From assembly GCA_041392165.1 (NCBI GenBank), contig JAWKMN010000004.1:124001-188000 (forward strand): 64,000 bases of DNA. The letters run 5' to 3'. Made by a program: the position numbers and the translations under genes. The DNA comes from Arenibacter sp041392165. GTDB lineage: Bacteria > Bacteroidota > Bacteroidia > Flavobacteriales > Flavobacteriaceae. Positions 27,652 through 37,457 of this stretch are shown piece by piece. The stretch's first letter is position 1. The number at the start of each line of letters is the position of its first letter. A model generated the notes under the pieces. It was not told the origin of the DNA, did not search any database, and saw nothing but the letters and a program-made list of their open reading frames with translations.

Positions 27652-28149
27652 TCAGTTCCAGTTTTCATCAAAATCCAAATCTTCGTAATTGTCAAGGGTA
27701 TTGTCAAAATCGAATTCATTTTCATCCGCTTCAAACTTTTTTTCGGGCGGGGAGTCCGGCAATTCGCCAAAACAAAAAAGGATATTGGGATAGGTTCTCC
27801 CGTCTTCTTTTTCTACTATATCCGCCAATTCAACGAAGAAGGTCCACATACTTAAAAAGTCGTAAACATAAATTAACTTGGGGGAATGTTCGGTAAGAAT
27901 ATCCTGCAATTGGATTTCGTTCATTAACCGAACATCGGAACTATTTTCACTCATGTCAAATAAGGGAATTTCCTCGTCCTGCCTCCACTCTTCGTCACAG
28001 GTGTAAAAAGAGGCCATTTCATTTCCCAAGAAGCCAAAAGCCTGGGTAATGGCATTGTGAAGGTCTTCCATAGAATTGTTTTCCTCTATTTCAATATCCC
28101 TAAAAATATCTTCCTCCGCATCTAGAATAATCCTTATTTTATATATCAT
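27652..28149 (-). CDS. Plasmid pRiA4b ORF-3-like protein
   Basis: A 165-residue acidic protein with the N-terminal MIYKIRIILDAEEDIFRDIEIEENNSMEDLHNAITQAFGF pattern typical of the pRiA4b ORF-3/IS1096 TnpR-like domain, followed by FYTCDEEW and a YVYDFLSMWTFFVEL segment matching the family YxYDFGDxW core. It has an Asp/Glu-rich tail. Despite the family name, nothing mobile surrounds it here. Function unknown. Confidence 0.8.
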   Translation of the reverse strand: MIYKIRIILDAEEDIFRDIEIEENNSMEDLHNAITQAFGFLGNEMASFYTCDEEWRQDEEIPLFDMSENSSDVRLMNEIQLQDILTEHSPKLIYVYDFLSMWTFFVELADIVEKEDGRTYPNILFCFGELPDSPPEKKFEADENEFDFDNTLDNYEDLDFDENWN

Positions 28150-28176
28150 CGGGTCTTTATTTTGGTGATGGCGAAG

Positions 28177-29211
28177 TTACAAAGTTTTCGCGGTTTTAAA
28201 GGCATTTAGAGCTTCCAAAACCAAATAGAATTGAAAACCGAATAAAGCGCATGCCAGTACAAGATGCAAGGGTTGGGAAGCGAAGGGGAAATCCAGATAG
28301 TACATGGCCATACCGGAAATAATCTCTAAAAGTAAAACGGCCAAAACCCATTTTATCTTGGAATAACCAAGATTTAATTTATAGACTCTTATGGCCAGTG
28401 CCAAGTTCAAAAGAACTACGATTACCGAAAATGAACGGTGGATGTAGAATGGGAGCGTTGCATTATGGAGCCATAGATTGGGGGCATCCTCTCCGTAAAT
28501 ATCGGTCTGCACATCTACGAACTGTCTTACTTGGGTGCCCAATATTACTTGTGCCAAGGTGGCCAAAAGAACAAAGATGATCAGGTTTCTCGTTGCTTTA
28601 TCGGGTTTTGAAGATTTGATATTATTGTCAGTGGCTTGAATCAGGTACAGGATAAGGGCAAGGATGAACAGGGCCATGACCATATGGACGGTTATTTTTG
28701 CCGGTGCCAAAACGGAATACACCACAGTGGCGCCAAGCCATGCCTGGAATCCCATGGCCAATACCACTACCCAGGAAAGGATAGTGACGGATCTCTGTTT
28801 TTTCCAATAGGCAAAAGAGGCTATGGCCATAAAAAAGGTTCCCAGTCCGGCAAGGGCACCAAATAACCTATTGATGAATTCGGTCCAGGTATGGAAAGGA
28901 TTAAAAATAGCGTAATCGTGCTTGGTATAAGGCACCCAATTATTGTTGTTATAGGTAGAGGAAGTAGTAAAACTTTCTTTAGCTACCCATAAGGCTTCAT
29001 CCAAAATAATGACCTGTCCTTTTTTGAATTCTTTTTTTGGCAGCCACTGCAGTTCCCCAATATCCGTTGGGGGTATATAGTGTCCAAAACATTTGGGCCA
29101 ATCCGGGCATCCCATGCCACTGCCCGTCATTCTTACCACTGCACCGGCTATAATTACCAAATAGACCAAAACTAGGCTGATCTTGGCGATTTTTGTAAAC
29201 TTTTTTTGCAT
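28177..29211 (-). CDS. ctaA: Heme A synthase
   Basis: COX15/CtaA inner-membrane enzyme that oxidises the heme O methyl group to give heme A for cytochrome oxidase. It has 344 residues and about eight helices in two four-helix halves. The N-terminus has VVRMTGSGMGCPDWPKCFG with the conserved Cys pair, followed by HTWTEFINRLFG (heme His), and later HNATLPFYIHRSFSV and QPLHLVLACALFG supply further histidines. ctaB and oxidase genes are outside the window. Confidence 0.93.
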   Translation of the reverse strand: MQKKFTKIAKISLVLVYLVIIAGAVVRMTGSGMGCPDWPKCFGHYIPPTDIGELQWLPKKEFKKGQVIILDEALWVAKESFTTSSTYNNNNWVPYTKHDYAIFNPFHTWTEFINRLFGALAGLGTFFMAIASFAYWKKQRSVTILSWVVVLAMGFQAWLGATVVYSVLAPAKITVHMVMALFILALILYLIQATDNNIKSSKPDKATRNLIIFVLLATLAQVILGTQVRQFVDVQTDIYGEDAPNLWLHNATLPFYIHRSFSVIVVLLNLALAIRVYKLNLGYSKIKWVLAVLLLEIISGMAMYYLDFPFASQPLHLVLACALFGFQFYLVLEALNAFKTAKTL

Positions 29212-29465
29212 TTGGATGTTTGAAAGAGTTTTGTAAAATTACTATTCTTTTGTAGAATAAGCACTTTTACAAAGCTTCTAAAATAACTTAAAATGACTAA
29301 AAATTACAATTTGATATTTTAGAATTCCGGTAAATATAGGTTGACAAGGTTCAATTAATTAAGTATGTAACTACAATATTGTTTTAGAGGCCAAACAATT
29401 TGATTGGTGTTATTTGTTATCACTATTTTATGGGGACTATATTTTTTGATTAATGCAAATAGGCT

Positions 29466-30395
29466 TTAAAAAAATCTTTTATTGAACGACCTTCTATTAA
29501 ATCTGTTTACAAAGTCGTACCTAAGAAAAATTTCCAGTGATCCGTCATTAAAATTTGTTGTTCCCAAGGATGTTGTTTCCCTGTCGTATGATAAACCTAT
29601 CATAAAATTGGTACTTACCTGAAATCCGGCTAGGGCACTCGCGGTCGCATTTAGGCGATAAGCAGCTGCTACAGAGAATACATCATTGAATAAGAAACCG
29701 GCGGAAAGGTCTACTTGTACAGGGGCTCCTGTAACGGCCTTGAATAAAATTGTAGGCCTGAACTTTAAGGTGGGGTTTAAGTCAAAAACATAACCTGAAA
29801 TGAGATAATAATTCATTCTGTTTTTGGCTAGATAGGAGTTGCTTTGGTCCGAATTATCAAAATGTTTGGTCTCCAAAAAGTTGGGCACAGAAAACCCGGC
29901 AAAAAAATTGTTGGTATGGTAATAAATGCCAGCCCCAAAATTGGGTGAAAACTTTTTGTCTACATTGGGCAGATTACTCTCGGCTCCATAATTGATGAGC
30001 TTTGAAAAATCTAGACTTAGTAAGTGGCCTCCTGCTTTTAGGCCCAAAGATAAATTGCCGGTTTCAGAAGTGGTCAAGGTATAGGAAAAGGTTGCATCAA
30101 AATAGGTGTTTTGATTGGTGCCATTTCCAATTTCATCATTAACTATGGAGAATCCTAGACCTACACTTTCCGAAGCGGGGGTATTTATGGTTAAAGTTTG
30201 CGTAGTTGGCGCACCATCCAAACCTATCCATTGGGACCTGTAAAGGGCACCTATACTGAATACACCCCTAGATCCTGCATATGCAGGGTTGATTACCATG
30301 GTATTGTACATATACTGAGTAAATTGTGGCGCTTGTTGGGCCATAATTTTAACGGAACCTAAAGCGATTAGGAATAAGAAAAAAAGTTTTTTCAT
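29466..30395 (-). CDS. PorP/SprF family type IX secretion-associated outer-membrane protein
   Basis: A 309-residue outer-membrane protein with a signal peptide (FFLFLIALGSVKIMAQ) and the family-defining start QQAPQFTQYMYNTMVINPAYAGSRG. SprF-type proteins are partnered with large type IX-secreted proteins and help to secrete or anchor them. The large gene directly upstream on the same strand (63-base gap) encodes a protein with the matching C-terminal domain, so the two form an operon-like pair. Confidence 0.93.
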   Translation of the reverse strand: MKKLFFLFLIALGSVKIMAQQAPQFTQYMYNTMVINPAYAGSRGVFSIGALYRSQWIGLDGAPTTQTLTINTPASESVGLGFSIVNDEIGNGTNQNTYFDATFSYTLTTSETGNLSLGLKAGGHLLSLDFSKLINYGAESNLPNVDKKFSPNFGAGIYYHTNNFFAGFSVPNFLETKHFDNSDQSNSYLAKNRMNYYLISGYVFDLNPTLKFRPTILFKAVTGAPVQVDLSAGFLFNDVFSVAAAYRLNATASALAGFQVSTNFMIGLSYDRETTSLGTTNFNDGSLEIFLRYDFVNRFNRRSFNKRFF

Positions 30396-30458
30396 CTGTT
30401 GTGATTCATTTGTTTTTAATTATCGTTCCATGGCTGTCTATAGGGATATATAGATGGT

Positions 30459-33152
30459 TTATCGATTAATATATAAGTATCCGGAGGTTGATTTAAGACC
30501 GGTATTATTGGAATATCTTATGATATAGAAATATACACCTGCCGGTAACTGTTCGTTTTGTCGAATGCTTGCCTTATTATTGGAAATTCCTCTAAAAGCG
30601 TTATCATTATTGTTGTAATCATTGGTTTTATAGACCATTGCACCCCATCTATTGAATATCTCTACCGTATTGTCTGGAAAGGATTCAATATTGAGAATAT
30701 TGAAAAAATCGTTTACACCATCATTATCGGCACTGATAATCGTATTTCCAATGCTAATATCGCAGCTTGATCCGGTAGGAGGGGTTCCTCCTAATGAGTT
30801 GCACGGATCCAAGGGGTCGGTATTTTCAGCTATTTCCTGTCCATCATTAATGCCATCACCATCGGTATCGGGATTATTTGGATCCGTCCCTAAGGTGTTT
30901 TCTTCGGAATTGGTTAAATTATCATTGTCGCAATCACTTGAAGACAATGGGGTGCCTCCCAGGGATTCACAATCATTAAGAGGATCGGTAGCGTCACTAA
31001 ATTCTTGTCCATCACCAATACCGTCGCCGTCCGAGTCCGGGTTAAAGGGGTCTGTTCCCAAGACTGTTTCTTCTCCATTTAGTAAACCATCCAAATCACA
31101 ATCTCCTGAGGAGCTTGGTATTCCTACATTGGCCTCACAGTTGTTATAGGGATCGGTGCCGTTTCCGTGCTCGCTCCCGTTGTCCACTCCGTCGCCGTCA
31201 CAGTCTGCTGCCGCCCATATGGCATTGGCGGGGTCGTACCCGGTGTAGCCCGCGCTCCGGGCCGGGTCGCAGGGGTCGTTTTGATCGGTCCCGTCGTTGA
31301 TCTCATTGTGGTCATCAGTCCCGTCCCCATCGGTATCTAGGGAAACGGCATAGGGATCGGTGCCGTTTCCGTGCTCGCTCCCGTTGTCCACTCCGTCGCC
31401 GTCACAGTCCGCTGCCGCCCAGATGGCATTGGCGGGGTCGTACCCGGTGTAGCCCGCGCTCCGGGCCGGGTCGCAGGGGTCGTTTTGGTCTGTGCTGTCG
31501 TTGATCTCATTGTGGTCATCGGTCCCGTCCCCATCGGTATCTGGGGAAACGGCATAGGGATCGGTGCCGTTTCCGTGCTCGCTCCCGTTGTCCACTCCGT
31601 CGCCGTCACAGTCTGCTGCCGCCCAGATGGCATTGGCGGGGTCGTACCCGGTGTAGCCCGCGCTCCGGGCCGGGTCGCAGGGGTCGTTTTGATCGGTTCC
31701 GTCGTTGATCTCATTGTGGTCATCGGTCCCGTCCCCATCGGTATCTGGGGAAACGGCATAGGGATCGGTGCCGTTTCCGTGCTCGCTCCCGTTGTCCACT
31801 CCGTCGCCGTCACAGTCCGCTGCCGCCCAGATGGCATTGCCAGGGTCGTAGGAGGTATATCCGGCAGGTTGTGCAGGGTCACAGGGGTTGTTGTGGTTGG
31901 TTGTATTATCGATTTCCGTTTGATTTAATATGCCGTCCCCATCGTTGTCGCAAATTGGACTGGAGACGTTAATATTGGTACTACCCAGATCCATTTGCCC
32001 TTTTAAAGTGGTTTCAGGAACACCGGTAATCGGATTGACGGGGGAAGATAATCTATAATTGGAATCCAAATCTGCCAATGTGAAGCCGCCATCCCCTTCC
32101 AGGGCATCCGGACAACCATCATTATCGCTATCATTATCCATATGATTCGGGTAGGCATCCCCATCCGTATTTAGCGGGGTACAGTTCCAGAGCATATCCG
32201 AAAGGAGAATAAGGGTATATGTTTCATTATCACTTGGGTCAAATATAATTGGTCCTTCGGCATTGGTATATGCAACTAGAATCCGATCCACAGGCATACT
32301 CAAGTTAAAGATTACATCCCCCTCAATACTGGGCGTTTCATTATAACCCACATGGGCATTGCCCTGAAATACCCCATTGCCCATATCATTTACCGAAGGA
32401 CCTAGGGTATAGTCCGTGCCCTGGGTCAGGTTTACAGGAACGCCATTGTTATAAGCGGTTACGGTTACCTGGTCTATATACCTGTTAAGGGTGGTTTTTC
32501 TCCCTATGTTGACTATACTAAAGTTTAGGTTGTTTACAGGCGTGTCAAAATTTATTTGGTGCTGGATCAGGTTGTTGGCCCCCAGATTGTTTAATTCGGA
32601 TTCCATCATAATCCCTTTGGAGCCATTTAGCGTTACCTGGCTATTCGCAATCTGGTAAAAGTAGTAATATTCCAAAGCGGGCGTACCTGAAAAATCGGTT
32701 AGGGCATTATCCACCGTTACGTTGACACCGTTAACGCTGGTAGTGGATGAGAACGGGTAGGAAATCAGATTTCCGTAATAATCGGCAGGGTTGTTGGTCG
32801 TAGGGGTAAAAATCCAAGATGCCTCATTCCAGTCAAGACGGGAACATTGTTGTTCATCCACATCCAAAAAACCATCGTTGTCATCATCTAGGTCGATACT
32901 GTTTATAATGCCATCACCATCACAATCTCCATTTGGAGAGGGGTCTGCACATTGGGCCCGAAGTGTCTGAAAGCTTCCAATGGATATAAACACTAAGGAT
33001 ATGATGGTAACACGCCATCTTTGGCCCAATCGCGCATCTAAACTGTAATGGGCTTTTTGGTTATGGTCAGATATGAAGAAATGGGACCTTATAAATCGAT
33101 GAAATTGTACGGTCTTGATCATGTTGATTTGTAATTTTTGTTTCATGTGCAT
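30459..33152 (-). CDS. Secreted thrombospondin type 3 repeat protein with gliding-motility C-terminal domain
   Basis: An 897-residue surface protein. A hydrophobic export segment (about residues 48-66, ending LRAQ) comes after an unusually long 47-residue N-terminal extension; ATGs at 33146 and 33122 are alternative starts. Asp-rich calcium-binding thrombospondin type 3-like motifs (DGDGxxD) follow near residues 77-100 and 335-350 and fill 400-800, including near-identical 68-residue repeats (about 428-670). From about 805 to the end is a type B gliding-motility/T9SS C-terminal domain (VEIFNRWGAMVYK, LPAGVYFYIIRY). Expected to be secreted through the type IX system and surface-bound with its SprF partner. 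Confidence 0.9.
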   Translation of the reverse strand: MHMKQKLQINMIKTVQFHRFIRSHFFISDHNQKAHYSLDARLGQRWRVTIISLVFISIGSFQTLRAQCADPSPNGDCDGDGIINSIDLDDDNDGFLDVDEQQCSRLDWNEASWIFTPTTNNPADYYGNLISYPFSSTTSVNGVNVTVDNALTDFSGTPALEYYYFYQIANSQVTLNGSKGIMMESELNNLGANNLIQHQINFDTPVNNLNFSIVNIGRKTTLNRYIDQVTVTAYNNGVPVNLTQGTDYTLGPSVNDMGNGVFQGNAHVGYNETPSIEGDVIFNLSMPVDRILVAYTNAEGPIIFDPSDNETYTLILLSDMLWNCTPLNTDGDAYPNHMDNDSDNDGCPDALEGDGGFTLADLDSNYRLSSPVNPITGVPETTLKGQMDLGSTNINVSSPICDNDGDGILNQTEIDNTTNHNNPCDPAQPAGYTSYDPGNAIWAAADCDGDGVDNGSEHGNGTDPYAVSPDTDGDGTDDHNEINDGTDQNDPCDPARSAGYTGYDPANAIWAAADCDGDGVDNGSEHGNGTDPYAVSPDTDGDGTDDHNEINDSTDQNDPCDPARSAGYTGYDPANAIWAAADCDGDGVDNGSEHGNGTDPYAVSLDTDGDGTDDHNEINDGTDQNDPCDPARSAGYTGYDPANAIWAAADCDGDGVDNGSEHGNGTDPYNNCEANVGIPSSSGDCDLDGLLNGEETVLGTDPFNPDSDGDGIGDGQEFSDATDPLNDCESLGGTPLSSSDCDNDNLTNSEENTLGTDPNNPDTDGDGINDGQEIAENTDPLDPCNSLGGTPPTGSSCDISIGNTIISADNDGVNDFFNILNIESFPDNTVEIFNRWGAMVYKTNDYNNNDNAFRGISNNKASIRQNEQLPAGVYFYIIRYSNNTGLKSTSGYLYINR
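31145..31870 (-). repeat. 204-bp coding tandem repeats
   Basis: A 204-base unit recurs with exact periodicity: the string GATCGGTGCCGTTTCCGTG begins at 31151, 31355, 31559 and 31763. It encodes 68 residues each time, in three full copies plus a partial one (about 44 residues). The copies differ at only a few bases and are markedly GC-richer than their surroundings, which points to recent in-frame duplication. Confidence 0.95.
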
Positions 33153-33536
33153 GGATTTGGAGTGTTCATGAAGCCATTGTGTTTAGTTGTTCCTGTATGG
33201 GTCAAATACCCGGACAATTTATAACGACCATAAGTGAGCTCATTTTGGGCATCCCTATTATTTACATTTGGATTACTTAGTTTCATTTATGATAACGTTA
33301 ATACCCAACGAATTATTTCCATTAAGAAAAAACTTAAATTTTTCCAGTGGATTCATGTATAATGATAAACTTAAGATAATATGGATTGAAACTCGGATCA
33401 TTGACCTTATAAACTAGCGATAAAAAAATCGGTCAAAGAAATATCCGAATTAAAGTCAATTTTGATATGTGCAAGGAATGTTATGGCCAAGGATATATAA
33501 AAGGATATATAAGAGGTATATCAGGAAATCGGTTTT
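33153..33536. repeat. Intergenic region with 12-bp tandem repeat
   Basis: 384 bases between the surface protein gene and the CCA-adding enzyme gene, both on the minus strand. AAGGATATATAA is repeated in tandem at 33489-33512, followed by the related GAGGTATATC. No coding frame or clear promoter box is seen. Confidence 0.55.
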
Positions 33537-34967
33537 TTAGAATTTACCGATTGTTAGTCCCATTTCCTTTCCCTTCTGCAACATTAAGGTAAAGGCAGCA
33601 TTGTATTCGTTGGGAATTTCACCTTCCAAAATAGCTTCCTTAATGGCTTCTTTGATGATTCCAATTTCCTTGGAAGGTTTAAGGTCAAAGGTTTTCATGA
33701 TTTCCTCCCCGCTGATGGGAGGTTGAAAATTTCTGATATGGTCCCGTTCTTCTACTTCTTCAATTTTTTGACGAACAATTTTAAAATTGTTCCTATATCT
33801 TTTTTGTTTTTTTGGATTTTTGGTGGTTATATCCGCCTCACATAGCGTCATCAGGTCCTCTACATAGTCCCCGGCATCAAAAATAAGCCTCCTAACGGCA
33901 GAATCGGTTACAAAATCTTCGGAAAGAACTATGGGCCTGGAACTCATCAGTACCATCTTTTGCACATATTTCATTTTTTCATTTAAGGGCAACCTAAGTC
34001 TCTTAAAAAGTTTGTAGACCATTTTGGATCCCACAAATTCGTGTGCATGGAAAGTCCATCCAATCTTTTTGTCAAATTTTTTGGTAGGTGCTTTACCAAT
34101 ATCATGCAATAGTGCTGCCCAGCGGAGCCATACATTATCCGTGTTTTTGGAAATGTTGTCAACTACTTCCAAGGTGTGCCAAAAATTGTCCTTATGTCTT
34201 TGTCCCTCAATTTCCTCAATACCTTGCAGGGCTACCAGTTCCGGTAATATAAAAGGTAAAAGTCCTGTTTCGTGCAACAGGGAGAATCCGATAGAGGGCT
34301 TATTACTGGCCAGAATTTTATGCAGTTCGTCCACGATGCGCTCATTGGATATAATTTTGATCCTTTCCTTGTTGTCCACAATGGCCTGTAGTGATTCAGG
34401 ATGAATAATAAAGTTCAGTTGTGTAGCGAACCTAATGGCGCGCATCATTCTCAAAGGATCATCGGAATAGGTAATGGCCGGGTCCAAAGGCGTTCTGATC
34501 AACTGTCTTTTTAAGTCCCCAATGCCATTAAAGGGATCCAGTAATTGTCCGTAGTCCTTCGCGTTAAGGGAGATTGCCAAAGCATTTATAGTGAAATCCC
34601 GTCTTTTTTGGTCGTCTTCCAAACTTCCATTTTCAACAACAGGCTTTCTACTATCCCTGTGGTAACTTTCTTTTCTTGCCCCTACAAATTCAATTTCAAT
34701 ATCTTGAAATTTGATCATTGCGGTACCAAAATTTTTAAAAATACTGACTTCCGAACTTCCCGGTAATTTTTTGGCCACCAATTTGGCCAATTCTATTCCG
34801 CTACCAATAGCAACAATGTCGATATCTTTAGGGGTTCCCCTTTGTAGCAAATAGTCCCTTACAAAGCCCCCTATTACGTAGGAATCCAATGAAAGTTCTT
34901 TGGCCGCTTCGGAAATAATGGAAAATACGGGGTTATTTAAGGCCTCTTCGTGCTGTCTCTTCGTCAT
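33537..34967 (-). CDS. CCA-adding tRNA nucleotidyltransferase with HD domain
   Basis: Adds or repairs the 3' CCA end of tRNA. It has 476 residues. The class II nucleotidyltransferase head has VIGGFVRDYLLQRGTPKDIDIV (GG then DxD), RRDFTINALA and the RNA-binding DDPLRMMRAIRFA. A C-terminal HD domain (WAALLHDIGKAPTKK) could supply phosphohydrolase activity. The stop of the upstream YrdC-type gene lies two bases before its start, so the two tRNA-related genes are likely coupled. Confidence 0.93.
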   Translation of the reverse strand: MTKRQHEEALNNPVFSIISEAAKELSLDSYVIGGFVRDYLLQRGTPKDIDIVAIGSGIELAKLVAKKLPGSSEVSIFKNFGTAMIKFQDIEIEFVGARKESYHRDSRKPVVENGSLEDDQKRRDFTINALAISLNAKDYGQLLDPFNGIGDLKRQLIRTPLDPAITYSDDPLRMMRAIRFATQLNFIIHPESLQAIVDNKERIKIISNERIVDELHKILASNKPSIGFSLLHETGLLPFILPELVALQGIEEIEGQRHKDNFWHTLEVVDNISKNTDNVWLRWAALLHDIGKAPTKKFDKKIGWTFHAHEFVGSKMVYKLFKRLRLPLNEKMKYVQKMVLMSSRPIVLSEDFVTDSAVRRLIFDAGDYVEDLMTLCEADITTKNPKKQKRYRNNFKIVRQKIEEVEERDHIRNFQPPISGEEIMKTFDLKPSKEIGIIKEAIKEAILEGEIPNEYNAAFTLMLQKGKEMGLTIGKF

Positions 34968-34969
34968 TC

Positions 34970-35539
34970 TTACTCTCGGATCACTTTTACGCTACCATTA
35001 TTACCTAGCATAATAATGGAAGATGGGGTATTGTTAACTATATCACGGCCCAAATTTACTATATAGTCCACACCTTTTAAAATCTCAGGGGATATTTCTT
35101 TAAAGGAGCTGGGGGTTGGATGCCCTGCTAAATTGGCAGAGGTAGATACAATGGGTTTTTTAAATTTCTTTATTAGGTATTGGCAAAATTGATCGGAAGC
35201 GACCCTAATGGCCAAAGTGTTGTCCTCGGCAATTAAATTGGCGGCCACCCCTTTAGGGGACTCGTAGACAATGGTGGTTGGTTTGGTAGCAAGATCTATA
35301 ATATCATAGGCCAGTTCCGGTACTTTTTCAACATGTTGTTCCAGCATAAAATCATTGGCCACCAAACAGATCATGGTCTTGGTATTGGATCGTTGCTTTA
35401 ATTTGTATATTTTTTCTACGGCTTCCGCGTTGGTGGCATCACAGCCAATACCCCAAACCGTATCGGTAGGGTATAATATGAGACCCCCTTTAGTGAGGAT
35501 ATCATGGCAGGCGTTTACTTCGGAAAGTAAATCTTTCAT
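34970..35539 (-). CDS. YrdC/Sua5-type L-threonylcarbamoyladenylate synthase
   Basis: Makes threonylcarbamoyl-AMP from threonine, bicarbonate and ATP for the t6A tRNA modification. It has 189 residues and consists of the YrdC domain alone, without the extra Sua5 domain. Motifs: GLILYPTDTVWGIGCDATN, KQRSNTKTMICLV, LAIRVASDQFCQYLIKKFKKPIVSTSANLAGHPTP. Pairing with the CCA-adding enzyme makes a tRNA-maturation operon. Confidence 0.92.
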   Translation of the reverse strand: MKDLLSEVNACHDILTKGGLILYPTDTVWGIGCDATNAEAVEKIYKLKQRSNTKTMICLVANDFMLEQHVEKVPELAYDIIDLATKPTTIVYESPKGVAANLIAEDNTLAIRVASDQFCQYLIKKFKKPIVSTSANLAGHPTPSSFKEISPEILKGVDYIVNLGRDIVNNTPSSIIMLGNNGSVKVIRE

Positions 35540-35627
35540 CTGTTTATATTTATTGTTTTTTTATCGGTCAGATGTAATATCCAAATAATCATTTTCGGTG
35601 GGTTTGAAAATTTTGCTAATGGATATT

Positions 35628-37457
35628 TCATAGTTGTTCATTTAGGTTTCTCAATCTCTTTAGTTCCTTATACCTGGAATAAACCCCCAAGGCATTAAGA
35701 TAGCATATGACCAACCCTTTTTTTCCGTCCAGTATGCCCAATCTTAAAATATAATGATTGAAAAATTTGTAGAACGGTCGAAATACAAAGTGGTAATAGT
35801 TGGGGGCATAGTTTTTTTTAAATTCCTCTACGGCCTTCATTTGTCCATACTTTATCATTTTGCCCCTATAGTCTTCATAATTCTTATAGGAGTAATGGAT
35901 CAGTTTGTTTTTGAGTATTCCCGATGGTCCGTTCACCACCAACGTTTCATGTACTATCCTGTCTTCGGTAAAGTGTACTTTGCTCTTTTTGAACAATCTA
36001 TAATTTTTGTCACTCTGCCAGCCACTAAAGTACAACACTTTGTTTTTGAACATAAAGGTCCGGTAAAAGTAATAGGCATCTGCTGTTGGTTTGGAGGAAT
36101 TAACGGTTTCCAGAATTTCATTTCTAAGTAGGTCGGGAACCCGTTCATCCGCATCCAGGAAAAGGACCCAATCATGGGTAGCTTGTTTTAGGGCATAGGA
36201 TTTTTGATCTGTGTAATTGACAAATGTGCGTTGGATCAATTTAACATCAGGATGCTCTTTTATTTTTTCGATGGTGCCATCCGTACTAAAGGAATCTACA
36301 ACAATAATTTCGTCGGCAAACTTTACATTTTCTAAAACGGCATTGATGTGGATGTCCTCATTATATGTTATTAGAACAGCGGAAATTTTGTTTATTTTTT
36401 CGCCAACAAAAGGGTTTTTTGTAGGTCCCCCAAAGATGGAATTAATTTTGAACCTTCTGGCCAAGGGTAGTTTTCTTTCTTCCGGAACTCCATGGTTTTC
36501 AATGTAATCCTTAACCGTATTTACCATACGAAGTGCCGACTTTCCATCCTGATAAGGGTGAAATTGCATATTTATGTATGCCCTTTCTGCAGCGTGGGAA
36601 TCCAAGTGAAAATTGTCCAAAACTTTCTCGGTAAGGCCGGTGTAGGAATTGGAGTTGTCCCACAGCACCTTGTCGGCAATATTTTTGAAGGATATCACCG
36701 GTTTGTTCAAAAGAATGAATTCGTATATTACAGATGAGGTGTCACTGACCAACAGATCTGCCTGTAAGAGCAATTTAATTATATTTTTATCCTCTTTGAA
36801 AAGAACATTGCGAATTTCGCTGGAAAGTCTTCTGTATTCCTTTATCCATTTTTGATCCATAAGGTCATGAAACTTTATGAGGACTACGTATCCCGTAGTC
36901 TGGGCAAGGTTCCTTATTTCTTTCAATAAATAAGGGGCAGAAGTTAGGCTGGGGGAGAAGGTAGGGGCATAGAGTACAATTTTATCCGTGTTGAATTGCT
37001 GTAACATGGCCTTTTTTTCAAAGTCGTACCTGTTTTTTTCTGTACTGTATACATCCAATTTGGGCCAACCTGTCTCGATGACGTCAAAATTTTTGTGTGC
37101 ATTCTTCAACGCATTGAATTTATCCGTGAAATAGGGACCTTGGGTAAGATAAAGATCAAAATAGTGCCTTATCCTGAAATGTCCTTTTTTTTCACCGGCA
37201 AGTCCGTGAAAAACCTGAACTTTTAGCCCTCGGATATAATAAGGCACTTCATTTCCAGGTGCAAAGATAGCATCACTCTTATAAAGTTGAAGGTCTAATA
37301 CGCTAACCGTATACTCGTCATCTTTATATGGGAAATTGTCCAAAAGTTTGCCGGATATATACCAGAGAAAACTGTGTCCCTGTTCTAAGAGTACATCTCG
37401 GATGGGAGCAAGGATGCCAAAAGCATAGGCATTTTGGCAAAATAAAATTACTTTCAT
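35628..37457 (-). CDS. Fusion of CDP-glycerol glycerophosphotransferase-like and GT2 glycosyltransferase domains
   Basis: A 609-residue bifunctional cytoplasmic enzyme. Residues 1 to about 345 resemble CDP-glycerol glycerophosphotransferases (GT-B fold): QVFHGLAGEKKGHF holds the catalytic-type HG, then LYAPTFSPSL and DLLVSDTSSVIYEFILLNKPVI with the conserved SD-SS and nucleotide-binding segment. From about 357 there is a GT2 domain of the WaaE/KdtX-like type (ISAVLITYNED, FLDADERV with DAD metal site, SGWQSDKNYRLFK). It starts inside the stop of the nucleotidyltransferase gene (ATGA). It probably builds a phosphate-linked polyol or sugar onto a surface glycan. Substrates are inferred. Confidence 0.82.
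   Translation of the reverse strand: MKVILFCQNAYAFGILAPIRDVLLEQGHSFLWYISGKLLDNFPYKDDEYTVSVLDLQLYKSDAIFAPGNEVPYYIRGLKVQVFHGLAGEKKGHFRIRHYFDLYLTQGPYFTDKFNALKNAHKNFDVIETGWPKLDVYSTEKNRYDFEKKAMLQQFNTDKIVLYAPTFSPSLTSAPYLLKEIRNLAQTTGYVVLIKFHDLMDQKWIKEYRRLSSEIRNVLFKEDKNIIKLLLQADLLVSDTSSVIYEFILLNKPVISFKNIADKVLWDNSNSYTGLTEKVLDNFHLDSHAAERAYINMQFHPYQDGKSALRMVNTVKDYIENHGVPEERKLPLARRFKINSIFGGPTKNPFVGEKINKISAVLITYNEDIHINAVLENVKFADEIIVVDSFSTDGTIEKIKEHPDVKLIQRTFVNYTDQKSYALKQATHDWVLFLDADERVPDLLRNEILETVNSSKPTADAYYFYRTFMFKNKVLYFSGWQSDKNYRLFKKSKVHFTEDRIVHETLVVNGPSGILKNKLIHYSYKNYEDYRGKMIKYGQMKAVEEFKKNYAPNYYHFVFRPFYKFFNHYILRLGILDGKKGLVICYLNALGVYSRYKELKRLRNLNEQL

Noticed and set aside
27652..28149. pRiA4b ORF-3-like gene as sign of a mobile element
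   Set aside because: The family name is historical. There are no inverted repeats, transposase or composition shift around it.
31145..31870. CRISPR-like array
   Set aside because: The repeats are 204 bp, contiguous and in-frame coding, without spacers or cas genes. The 16-bp repeats at 49373-49436 also lack spacers.
31337..31882. Second minus-strand frame with a repetitive Thr/Pro-rich product
   Set aside because: Out-of-frame reading of the same tandem repeats; it has no start context or domain.
31371..31928. Long plus-strand open frame opposite the surface-protein repeats
   Set aside because: It is the antisense of 204-bp coding repeats, whose GC-rich periodic sequence keeps several frames open. 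The minus-strand protein has a signal peptide, calcium motifs and a C-terminal domain, so it is the real gene.
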